This document shows, one piece after another, positions 7,680 through 15,470 of a DNA stretch of 17,448 nucleotides. A program made the position numbers and the translations under genes. Location of the stretch: positions 1 to 17,448 of the forward strand of contig JAGZUF010000034.1 in NCBI GenBank assembly GCA_018380115.1, read 5' to 3'. Position 1 is the first letter of the stretch; each line of letters starts with the position of its first letter. This stretch comes from Oscillospiraceae bacterium (lineage in GTDB: Bacteria > Bacillota > Clostridia > Oscillospirales > Ruminococcaceae). The notes beneath the pieces are model-generated. The model saw nothing but the letters and a program-made list of their open reading frames with translations. It had not been told where the DNA came from and ran no database searches.

Positions 7680-8382
7680 CGGTGCGCTGCCCGGCACGCG
7701 CGCGCCCAGCTGGGTGTATGCCTGCGTGCGCGGCGTGGTGCGGGCGGTGTTCTGGCCCGCCTTCCGCGCGCTGTATGGCTTTCGCATCACGGGGGAAAGG
7801 CAGCAGGCGCTGAAGGCGCTGCGCGGCGGCGGGGTGGTGGTGTGCAACCATGTGCATGTGCTGGACTGTGTGATGATGAACCTTGCCCTGCCGGGAAAGC
7901 GCGTGTGGGTGCTGAGCCTGCCGGAGAATTTCAATATCCCGGTGGCCGGGCGCCTGGTGCGCCTTCTGGGCGGGCTGGCGGTGCCTGCGTCGCCCGGCGG
8001 CTACCGCCTTTTATACCGCAGGCTGCGGGCTGTTTTTGCCAATGGGCAGGTGCTGCAGGTGTACCCGGAGGGTGAGCTGGTGCCATGGTGCGGCGAGCTG
8101 CGCGGGTTTCATCCGGGCGCGTTCTGCTTTGCAGCGCGCTTCGGCGTGCCGGTGGTGCCCTTTGTGCTGCGCCGCACAAAGGGGGCGCTGGCGGGCCGCG
8201 GTCTTGAGCTGTGCGCCCTGTCCCCGGTATATGCGCCGCAGGGCATGCGGCCCAGGCAGGCCGCGGCGTTTCTGGAAGAGCAATGCCGCGCCGCCATGCA
8301 GCAGGCGCTTGCCCGGGCGGAAATGCCCGCGCCGCGCGCAGTGCAAACCGGAAGGAAGAGCAGTAAAGGAAGAAAAAAATGA
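7651..8382 (+). CDS. plsC: PlsC-type 1-acylglycerol-phosphate acyltransferase
   Basis: This 243-residue membrane-associated acyltransferase is expected to transfer a fatty acyl chain to lysophosphatidate, giving phosphatidate. The H-x4-D catalytic motif is present as N66-H67-VHVL-D72. Block II is NFNIPVAGRLVRLLGG and block III is VYPEGEL (P139-E140-G141). I chose the ATG at 7651, inside the glycosyltransferase gene, because GGAGGAG lies 7 bases upstream and the protein then has normal length; the frame is open to 7588 without a good site. The C-terminal 20 residues are basic and look added. The 79 bases encoding GMRPRQAAAFLEEQCRAAMQ and a few further residues are repeated exactly at 9009-9087, beyond the next gene. 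The stop overlaps the next start (ATGA). Confidence 0.92.
   Translation: MRPLPKRAADGALPGTRAPSWVYACVRGVVRAVFWPAFRALYGFRITGERQQALKALRGGGVVVCNHVHVLDCVMMNLALPGKRVWVLSLPENFNIPVAGRLVRLLGGLAVPASPGGYRLLYRRLRAVFANGQVLQVYPEGELVPWCGELRGFHPGAFCFAARFGVPVVPFVLRRTKGALAGRGLELCALSPVYAPQGMRPRQAAAFLEEQCRAAMQQALARAEMPAPRAVQTGRKSSKGRKK
8241..8319 (+). repeat. 79-bp direct repeat, copy 1 (in plsC)
   Basis: This stretch of the plsC 3' end is identical, base for base, to 9009-9087 (offset 768). The bases just outside differ (8240 A against 9008 G; 8320 G against 9088 C), so the repeat is sharply bounded. The two copies flank the whole of the next gene. Confidence 0.97.
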
Positions 8383-8993
8383 TGGATATGAAGGAGTATA
8401 CGGCAGATAGGGATGTGGGCAGGTGCCTGTGCCGCCAAAGGCGGCGCGGTACGCGCATATATAAGGCCGGCATGGCCGTGCTGGCCGTTTCGCTGGCGTG
8501 CATGCTGGCTGCGGATATCCGCCTGGCAAGCAGAGCGGGTGGCCTGACAGTAGAGGTGTTTATGCTGGCGGTGGGCGTGTCTCTTCCATTTTGCCTTTCG
8601 GCATTTCTGGGGTTTGCCATGATGTGCGCGCCGGGGCGCGAGCTTTTGATGCGGCGCCGGTGGGAAAAATGCTGCTTCACAGGGGACGCCTTCCTTCTGG
8701 AATGTGAGCCCGCCCCTCATGAGTATGAGAGGGAGTATGACCGGGTAGTGTACAAAATGCTGTATCAGGATATCCGCAGGGTGGAATATGACGAGGGCTG
8801 TAAGCGGCTGGCTGTGTTTGGCCCGCACACTGTATCTAGATACTACACACGGGACGGCCGACCATGCGCCGATGTGTTCACAGAGGACAGCGCGCCGCTG
8901 TGCGTCTTCCATTACTATGCGGAGTTTGAAGAAATAAAGGCGCGGCTGACTTACCTTGCTGCGCCGCTGCGGCGCACGGCCTTTGCGCCCTGA
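8379..8993 (+). CDS. Uncharacterised two-TM membrane protein
   Basis: I do not recognise this 204-residue protein with certainty. It has a basic, Cys-containing N-terminus (CLCRQRRRGTR, residues 16-26), two membrane segments at about 29-47 and 57-82, then a soluble C-terminal half rich in Tyr, Glu and alternating hydrophobics (YDRVVYKMLYQDIRRVEYDE, then KRLAVFGPHTVSRYYTRDG). That layout resembles YcxB-like or bacterial PH-like membrane proteins, but only in general shape. GGAAG lies about 7 bases before the first of two adjacent ATG codons (8379 or 8382), and the gene overlaps the plsC stop, so it is probably the last gene of the glycosyltransferase-plsC operon. It lies exactly between two copies of a 79-bp plsC repeat, so it may have been inserted. 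Confidence 0.75.
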   Translation: MMDMKEYTADRDVGRCLCRQRRRGTRIYKAGMAVLAVSLACMLAADIRLASRAGGLTVEVFMLAVGVSLPFCLSAFLGFAMMCAPGRELLMRRRWEKCCFTGDAFLLECEPAPHEYEREYDRVVYKMLYQDIRRVEYDEGCKRLAVFGPHTVSRYYTRDGRPCADVFTEDSAPLCVFHYYAEFEEIKARLTYLAAPLRRTAFAP

Positions 8994-9008
8994 GGTCGGA
9001 GCGTCCTG

Positions 9009-9153
9009 GGGCATGCGGCCCAGGCAGGCCGCGGCGTTTCTGGAAGAGCAATGCCGCGCCGCCATGCAGCAGGCGCTTGCCCGGGCGCATCAGCCCGGTG
9101 AGGATGCGGCGGAAATATCCGGCGGGCAGGCACAGCCGGGCGGCCAGACGTGA
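9009..9153 (+). pseudogene. plsC 3'-end remnant (79-bp direct repeat, copy 2)
   Basis: The first 79 bases are identical to 8241-8319 within plsC. In the same reading frame they encode the same GMRPRQAAAFLEEQCRAAMQ stretch and continue to a different C-terminus (HQPGEDAAEISGGQAQPGGQ and a final Thr) before TGA at 9151-9153. No acyltransferase motifs precede it, so it cannot be functional. It may be the original plsC tail, displaced by insertion of the 8379-8993 gene, or debris of a tandem plsC copy. Bases 8930-9008 do not resemble the matching part of plsC, which favours the first idea. Confidence 0.8.
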
Positions 9154-9168
9154 GGCAGAGAAAATAAA

Positions 9169-9274
9169 GCGCGCCTTTTCAGAGCTTTGTTTTCAGAAAA
9201 CACAGAGGGGACGGCAATCGCCGCCCCCCCTCTGAAATATTTCTTATCTCACCGCGCCTTTGCGCGGCCCTTTT
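9169..9274 (+). repeat. Composite hairpin repeat, copy A
   Basis: Three parts occur in order. First is a degenerate GCGCCTTTTCAGAGC hairpin followed by TTTGTTTT. Second is CAGAGGGG (9203-9210) pairing with CCCCTCTG (9227-9234), with inner CGGC/GCCG. Third, after TTCTTATCTC, CCGCGC (9252-9257) pairs with GCGCGG (9262-9267), then CCCTTTT. The same order or part of it recurs at 12463-12569 and 17212-17281. The last hairpin could terminate the upstream operon. Confidence 0.6.
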
Positions 9275-9316
9275 GCGTGGCCGCGCGCAGCTTCGGCGGG
9301 GAAAAGGTGCGGGAAT

Positions 9317-9358
9317 GGCGCGGGCAGCCTGGATAAACAGGCCGCCCGCGCCTGTTTT
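9317..9358 (+). terminator. Strong intrinsic terminator
   Basis: GGCGCGGGC (9317-9325) pairs with GCCCGCGCC (9344-9352), and inside it GCCTG (9327-9331) pairs with CAGGC (9338-9342). TGTTTTGT follows. It probably ends the transcript from the lipid cluster, and it borders directly on the shared 66-bp element. Confidence 0.8.
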
Positions 9359-9418
9359 GTATGCTTTAGCGAAATGACAACCCTCAGCAGAGCTGGGAAG
9401 AGTAAAAAAGCTTTCGCT
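9353..9418. repeat. Dispersed structured element, 66-bp core, copy 1
   Basis: The core matches 17280-17345 at 62 of 66 positions with no gaps. It contains hairpin CTCAGC (9383-9388)-AGA-GCTGGG (9392-9397), enclosed by AGCGAAA (9368-9374) pairing with TTTCGCT (9412-9418). The T-G wobble at 9384/9396 is a C-G pair in copy 2, a pairing-improving change. A possible 14-codon frame from ATG 9361 has TAG as its third codon here, so coding is unlikely. Confidence 0.85.
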
Positions 9419-9436
9419 GCCAGTTCCGGGTGAAGC
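9404..9436 (-). terminator. Minus-strand terminator at the dispersed element
   Basis: Read on the minus strand, GCTTCAC (rc of 9430-9436) pairs with GCGAAAGC (rc of 9410-9417) with one bulge and one G-U pair, followed directly by TTTTTT (rc of 9404-9409). The second copy at 17331-17363 has the same structure with a full G-C pair in place of G-U. No minus-strand gene lies to the right, so it may end a non-coding transcript. Confidence 0.7.
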
Positions 9437-9610
9437 AGGAGGGGTATTCAATATCAAAAAGGTGCAGCACGCAATGGGAAGCCCCCCGTTTACGAGGGGC
9501 GGGGTAAGTGACGTAGGAGACAGAGCATTCAGTGCCTCTTGAGAGGCTTGCCGGCAGTATGCTCTTCCAGGGCATACGCAAGCCCCCCGGCTTTGCCGGG
9601 AGCCTGACTT
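9404..9610 (-). ncRNA. Candidate structured RNA, copy 1
   Basis: The stretch next to the 66-bp core is heavily self-complementary. GGCTTGC (9545-9551) pairs with GCAAGCC (9578-9584), and GTATGC (9557-9562) pairs with GCATAC (9572-9577), giving a 13-bp stem with a 5-nt bulge. Next to it CCCGGC-TTT-GCCGGG occupies 9586-9600. A hairpin with apical CG-TTTA-CG lies at 9484-9499, followed by GGGTAAGTGACG (9502-9513). The hairpin apex and the AAGTGA block recur in copy 2 at nearly the same distance. I favour the minus strand because a T-run terminator ends it there, but the strand is not settled and I found only a weak promoter (TATATT near 9677-9682, read on the minus strand). Confidence 0.4.
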
Positions 9611-9932
9611 GTATTTTGTATATGGAAAACCGCGGGCAGAGCCGGCGGCGCCAAAGCCCCCGCTGTGCTCCGGCAAAATATACGCGCCAAGCAGGGCGCC
9701 GGTAACAGCGGCAGAAGAAAAAGGGAATAAATATCGGAACAGGACAGGTCAAAACGCCCATCGCCTGTCTGCACAGCGGCAAGGCGCCCCACGCAGGAGG
9801 AGAAACAGCGGGGGGCCTGTATAAACCACCGGTTTGCCCGGCGAGGACGCTTTTGTAAACCGGTTCCAGAAGCGCAAAAGAGACAAATTAAGCACGATTT
9901 ATAGTAATTTGCACAATTAATTAATTTTTTTG

Positions 9933-9962
9933 TTGAATCAGCCCTGCCGCTTGTGCCATAAT
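9933..9962 (+). promoter_or_regulatory. Promoter of hppA
   Basis: TTGAAT (9933-9938) and CATAAT (9957-9962) are separated by 18 bases, within an AT-rich patch (9885-9935) that stands out from its GC-rich surroundings. The implied leader is about 55 nt. This independent promoter suggests that hppA is not controlled by the structured element upstream. Confidence 0.65.
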
Positions 9963-10024
9963 GGAACTACAGAAGCAGCGCGGCCGCCGGGCCGCGCCGG
10001 GTGAGTGAAAGGAGAGAAAGAAAA

Positions 10025-12118
<2,094 letters not shown>

Positions 12119-12249
12119 ACGCCATATCTGCCGCGCCGTACGGCGCCGCACATGGATACCAGCCTTCCCTGCGGAAAAGGCAGCCCCTTAGGCGTGCTGG
12201 CGTAAAAAACACTGGTTTTGGGCTGACAATTTTGGCGTCTGGCGCATTC

Positions 12250-12290
12250 AAAAGGCCCGGCAATCCGTCAGGATTGCCGGGCCTTTTTTC
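12250..12290 (+). terminator. hppA terminator, family copy 1
   Basis: GGCCCGGCAATCC (12254-12266) pairs perfectly with GGATTGCCGGGCC (12271-12283) around a GTCA loop, extended by AAAA and TTTT to 17 bp and ending in TTTTTT. It is one of three similar hairpins (see 14910-14947 and 17123-17158). Confidence 0.93.
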
Positions 12291-12317
12291 ACACTGCTGT
12301 TCACGAAAAATTGCCTG

Positions 12318-12356
12318 GCCCAAGCTGCTTTGCACCTCTGAAGCAGAAACTTGGGC
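12318..12356. other. Long hairpin in the hppA-PBP gap
   Basis: GCCCAAG (12318-12324) pairs with CTTGGGC (12350-12356), and directly inside it CTGCTT (12325-12330) pairs with AAGCAG (12341-12346), leaving a bulged AAA and a 10-nt loop. There is no T-run, so it is not a standard terminator. A small GTGCC-GCA-GGCAC hairpin follows at 12373-12385. Confidence 0.6.
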
Positions 12357-12462
12357 TGCAGGGCAGGGAAAAGTGCCGCAGGCACCCTTTGTAGCTGTCA
12401 GGACACTTTGACGGTGCTGTGCGCCCCAATTCCTGTTTCAAAGGCAGTGTTTCCTTATGTCA

Positions 12463-12569
12463 ACGCGCCTTTCAGGGCGCTGTTTTAAGAAACCAGATGG
12501 AGAGTACATTTCTTCCCCTGCAACAAATTTTTTATCTCGCCGCCCCATTCGGGGGCGGCCTTTTTCTTT
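12463..12569 (+). repeat. Composite hairpin repeat, copy B, with terminator
   Basis: GCGCC (12465-12469) pairs with GGCGC (12476-12480), followed by TGTTTTAAGAAA. After a degenerate middle part comes TTTTATCTCGCC, and then GCCGCCCC (12539-12546) pairs with GGGGCGGC (12552-12559), followed by CTTTTTCTTT. The order and the short linkers match copy A at 9169-9274, though the stems themselves differ in sequence. The last hairpin is a good plus-strand terminator. Confidence 0.6.
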
Positions 12570-13127
12570 GAGGGGAAAAAGGCCGGTATTTCGGCAGCAT
12601 GAAAAAGCCCAGCATGAGAAAAGGCCCCCTCCGGCAAAACGGAAGGGGCGGCCCGGCGCCTGCACGGCCCGGCAGGGGGCGGTAACCTCGTGAATAGCGG
12701 CGGCCCCGCACATGCAGAATGAAATTGCAAATACGCCTTTGATGAAGCCTCTCCGGCCGCCGGGCCGGGCGCAGTGTTTTTTGCGGTGCACGCCGCAAAG
12801 CGCAGACGGGATAAATGGGGCCGGAACCTTCAGGTGCAAAGAGGGCTGGGCGGAGGCCGCGGACGAGAATGTAAAAAACGGCGGTGAGAAAAAGACGGCG
12901 CGGGGTGCTTCGCGCGCGTTTCTGCGCATGCCTGCGCCGGTGAGCGCGCCGGGAAAAGGGGCGCCGCCGGGTGCAGCGCGCGGCACAGAACAGGGCAGGG
13001 GGCGTTTTTTGGGCGCACCCGGCCGGGGCAGGGCGGCTTTTCCTGTTTGGCGGCGCAGGGCGCGGGGCATACTTGTTACAGCACACGGCGCGGCGGGCAG
13101 GCCGCGCGGGAAAAGGGGGAAGCGCCT

Positions 13128-14765
13128 GTGCGCACAAGGCTTTGCGTGGTGTTTGCGCTGTTTCTGGCTGTATTCGGCACACTGGTGTGCAGCCTGACGC
13201 TGACAGCCACAAACCGCTCCTGGGCGGCCAGCGCCCAGGCGCAAAGCGTGGTTTCCCTGCGGCTGGACGAAGGCCGCGGCAACCTGTTCGACTGCAATTT
13301 CACCCGCCTTACCGGCACACAGACAGAGCCCTGGGCGCTGTATTCCCCGGGAAAGGCCAGCTACCGCGAGCTGTTCAGCGAGGTGGACAGCAGCCGGCGG
13401 GCCGATTTTTACAGCGGCATCCAGCGCGTGCAGCCGTTTTTGCTGCCCGCCTCAGAAAAGGCCGTGGCAAACGCCCAGCAGGCTGCAGACGCCAGCGGCG
13501 CGCGCTATTTGTTCTATAAGCCGCTGCGCTATTATTCGTGCCCCATTGCGCCGCATCTGGTGGGGTACCTGGATGCGGACGGCGCGGGTGTCAGCGGGGT
13601 AGAGGCCGCGTTTGACGAGCTGCTGCGCGGCGGCTCTACGGCGCTGGACGTGGCGTGCACCATCACGGCGCAGGGCACCTTTGCGCTGGGCGCGCCGCCG
13701 CATCTTGTAGAGACGCAGGGCACCGGCGCGGGCGTGATGCTGGCGCTGGACGCGCGCATCCAGCGTCTGGCCGAGGGCATTGCCGCCGAAGAGATGGACA
13801 AAGGCAGCATTGTGGTGATGGAGACGGCCACAGGCCGCGTGCGCGCCAGCGTAAGCATGCCCACGTTCAACCCGCTGAACGTGGCCGCCTCATTTGAAAA
13901 CGAGAACGCGGCTCTTGTAAACCGCAGCACGGCCGCCTTTGCCGTGGGCAGCGTGTTCAAGCCGCTGGTGGCCGCCGCCGCGCTGGATGCGGGCTTTTCC
14001 AAAGACGAGGTGTACACCTGCACGGGCAGCATCACGCTGGGCGGCCACACCTACCGCTGTGCAAAAAGCATTGCCCACGGCGAAGTGGACATGCAGAAGG
14101 CGCTGGCTGAAAGCTGCAACTGCTATTTTGTGGCGCTGGGCCAGCGGCTTGGGGGCGAGGCCATCCAGATGGCCGCCCAGCGCGCGGGCTTCGGCGCCGC
14201 CAGCGTGGTGGGCGGCACGCTTACCACCGCATCGGGCGCCTTGCCCAGTGCCCAGCTTTTGCAGGACAGGGGCGAGCTTGCCAACTTCAGCTTCGGCCAA
14301 GGGGCCTTCACGGCCACGCCGGTGCAGATAGCCGCGTTCACCGGCGTCTTTGCCAACGGCGGCACCTATATCTCGCCCACCTTCACAGAGGCCATTGTGG
14401 ATGAATACAGCGAAAGCGTCACGCAAAGCCTGTATGCCCCCGTGCAGCGCGGCGTGTGCAGCAGCGAGGCGGCGGCCCAGGTGCTGGATATGATGCGCGC
14501 CGTGGTGACAGACGGCATCGGCCGCGCGGCCCAGCCCGTTGCGGGCGGCGCGGCCGGCAAAACGGGCACGGCCCAGACGGGCCGTTATACAGAGGACGGC
14601 GAAGAGCTTGTGAACGCCTGGTTCACCGGCCTGTGGCCCAGCGAGGCGCCGCGCTACACCATCACGGTGCTGCTGGATGAGGGCGCCCATTCCTCCACAG
14701 ATGCCGCGCGCATTTTCTCGCGCATGGCAAGCGCCCTTTATTCGCTGGAGGAAAAGAAGGGCTGA
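13128..14765 (+). CDS. Class B penicillin-binding protein (transpeptidase)
   Basis: This 545-residue DD-transpeptidase is anchored by one N-terminal membrane segment (about 5-25) and cross-links peptidoglycan outside the membrane. The three active-site motifs are in order: S275-VF-K278 (GSVFKPLV), S329-C-N331, and K478-T-G480 (AGKTGTAQTG). The N-terminal non-catalytic domain is short and divergent, with RGNLFDCNFTRLTG in place of the usual RGxIxDRxGxxLA. There is no transglycosylase domain, so it is class B, close to the PbpA/FtsI/SpoVD group, but no PASTA domain is present. I prefer the GTG at 13128, because AAAAGGGGGAAG lies about 8 bases upstream and the membrane segment then starts at once; the frame is open to an ATG at 13047 with no good site. 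It stands alone, without division or shape genes nearby, and ends at a terminator. Confidence 0.92.
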   Translation: MRTRLCVVFALFLAVFGTLVCSLTLTATNRSWAASAQAQSVVSLRLDEGRGNLFDCNFTRLTGTQTEPWALYSPGKASYRELFSEVDSSRRADFYSGIQRVQPFLLPASEKAVANAQQAADASGARYLFYKPLRYYSCPIAPHLVGYLDADGAGVSGVEAAFDELLRGGSTALDVACTITAQGTFALGAPPHLVETQGTGAGVMLALDARIQRLAEGIAAEEMDKGSIVVMETATGRVRASVSMPTFNPLNVAASFENENAALVNRSTAAFAVGSVFKPLVAAAALDAGFSKDEVYTCTGSITLGGHTYRCAKSIAHGEVDMQKALAESCNCYFVALGQRLGGEAIQMAAQRAGFGAASVVGGTLTTASGALPSAQLLQDRGELANFSFGQGAFTATPVQIAAFTGVFANGGTYISPTFTEAIVDEYSESVTQSLYAPVQRGVCSSEAAAQVLDMMRAVVTDGIGRAAQPVAGGAAGKTGTAQTGRYTEDGEELVNAWFTGLWPSEAPRYTITVLLDEGAHSSTDAARIFSRMASALYSLEEKKG

Positions 14766-14909
14766 GGCCCAAGGGGCCTGCACAGGGCGCCGTGCGTCCG
14801 AAAGGCCGCCGCGGTGGCAGCCCTGCGACAGCGCCGCAGGCCGGGGCTGCTTTTCAAAAAAGGGGCCGTGCCCAAAGGCGCGCCGGTGCTTCCGGCGCTT
14901 GGTTCATTC

Positions 14910-14947
14910 AAAAAGCCCGGTAATCTATCAGGCTTACCGGGCTTTTT
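14910..14947 (+). terminator. PBP terminator, family copy 2
   Basis: AAAAAGCCCGGTAA (14910-14923) pairs with TTACCGGGCTTTTT (14934-14947), a perfect 14-bp stem. Compared with copy 1 it has T-A where that has C-G in the stem, a compensated change, and it shares the upstream CATTCAAAA context and the TCAGG loop-side sequence. Confidence 0.92.
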
Positions 14948-15000
14948 CACGCCGCCGCCCGCGCTTTGCAGGCGGGCGGCCTGCTCAAAGGCTCCGCCGG

Positions 15001-15199
15001 GGCCTTTTCCGCTGTGACGGCGGCGCTGGCCGCGGTGGACAGAGGCAAAAACCTTCTGCAGCAAAGCGAAGTGGACGCCATGGCGCAGGCCATTCTGGAC
15101 GCCGTTGCAGGGCTTGAAAAAAGCCTGCGCCCACACCCACACCCGCCCCGCAGGCGTCTGCTGCAGACGCAGGGCGGAAGGCCAACCCCAAAACGGGCG
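15001..15199 (+). pseudogene. FIVAR-NPKTG protein fragment (decayed duplicate)
   Basis: This stretch aligns with 16511-16710 inside the intact secreted-protein gene with 14 substitutions and one missing A in about 200 positions (about 93% identical by hand count). It encodes the FIVAR-like helical module (FSAVTAALAAVDRGKNLLQQ onward). The lost A, in the A-run after the LEK codons at about 15116-15121, shifts the frame so that the Pro-rich linker and NPKTG are out of frame. No signal peptide or beta-helix part precedes it. Confidence 0.9.
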
Positions 15200-15312
15200 C
15201 GCCCGCCTGCTGAACACATTGCCTTAAAAATGACGCGATGGGCTTTGACGGCACTGCACGCTCAAGTTTTGGCCTCATAGGCAGCGGATTTTTGCGCAGG
15301 CGCGCAAAGTGC

Positions 15313-15342
15313 TTGCTTTTTATGCGCGCAGTGTGGTAGGAT
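15313..15342 (+). promoter_or_regulatory. Promoter of the secreted FIVAR protein
   Basis: TTGCTT (15313-15318) and TAGGAT (15337-15342) are 18 bases apart, and a TG one base before the -10 box makes it an extended -10. The implied leader of about 120 nt contains the hairpins at 15368-15412. Confidence 0.5.
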
Positions 15343-15367
15343 AAGCACAGAACGTACCGCATTTTGT

Positions 15368-15412
15368 GAGAAAGGGGCCCCTTTCTGCTTCTCCGGCACA
15401 TAGCCGGAGAAA
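15368..15412 (+). other. Structured leader of the FIVAR protein gene
   Basis: A perfect palindrome (AGAAAGGGGCCCCTTTCT, about 15368-15385) is followed at once by hairpin TTCTCCGGC-ACATA-GCCGGAGAA. A third GC-rich inverted repeat (CCGCCGGC to GGGGCGGC region) lies at about 15427-15450, just before the ribosome binding site AAAGGAG. There is no T-run, so this is not an obvious attenuator. Confidence 0.5.
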
Positions 15413-15470
15413 AGGGCATGTCTCACCGCCGGCAGGCGCCGGGGCGGCACCTTGTGCAAAGGAGACGGAT

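Larger units (their letters stand above)
8994..10024. other. Repeat-rich intergenic region upstream of hppA
   Basis: This 1-kb stretch has no convincing gene. In order it holds a 79-bp plsC remnant, a composite of small hairpins (9169-9274), a strong plus-strand terminator (9317-9358), a 66-bp repeat shared with 17280-17345, a minus-strand terminator, a heavily structured stretch to about 9610, and the hppA promoter at 9933-9962. Each is listed separately. Confidence 0.7.
12119..13127. other. 1-kb gene-free region between hppA and the PBP gene
   Basis: I see no coding sequence. It holds a perfect 14-bp palindrome (GCGCCGTACGGCGC, 12133-12146), the hppA terminator, a long hairpin at 12318-12356, copy B of the composite hairpin repeat, and a hairpin TTTGCGG/CCGCAAA near 12780-12800. 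A possible but weak PBP promoter is TTTGGC (13046-13051) with CATACT (13068-13073), 16 bp apart. Confidence 0.6.
14766..15470. other. Gap between PBP and secreted protein genes
   Basis: No intact gene is present. It contains a GCGCCGG/CCGGCGC hairpin at about 14880-14899, the PBP terminator, a GCCGCCCGC-type inverted repeat at about 14951-14985, a FIVAR-protein pseudogene fragment, and the promoter and structured leader of the next gene. Confidence 0.6.

Noticed and set aside
6120..7934. Long minus-strand open frame of 604 codons opposite the flippase, glycosyltransferase and plsC genes
   Set aside because: It is antisense to three genes with clear motifs, has no recognisable domain, and its His/Arg/Ala/Gln-rich composition is what high-GC third codon positions produce by chance.
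8930..9008. A full second plsC copy upstream of the 79-bp repeat
   Set aside because: Beyond short shared words the sequence does not align with the matching part of plsC, and no NHx4D or PEG motif is present.
9353..9610. The structured element as a riboswitch controlling hppA
   Set aside because: hppA has its own promoter at 9933-9962, more than 300 bp downstream, and the second copy of the element shows no hppA-like gene within the window.
9179..9792. Several minus-strand open frames across the repeat region
   Set aside because: They cross terminators and the structured element and show no domain. Such repeats are easily mis-annotated as hypothetical proteins.
12438..13244. Overlapping open frames on both strands before the PBP gene
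   Set aside because: They have no domains and no plausible start sites, and they run through terminator hairpins.
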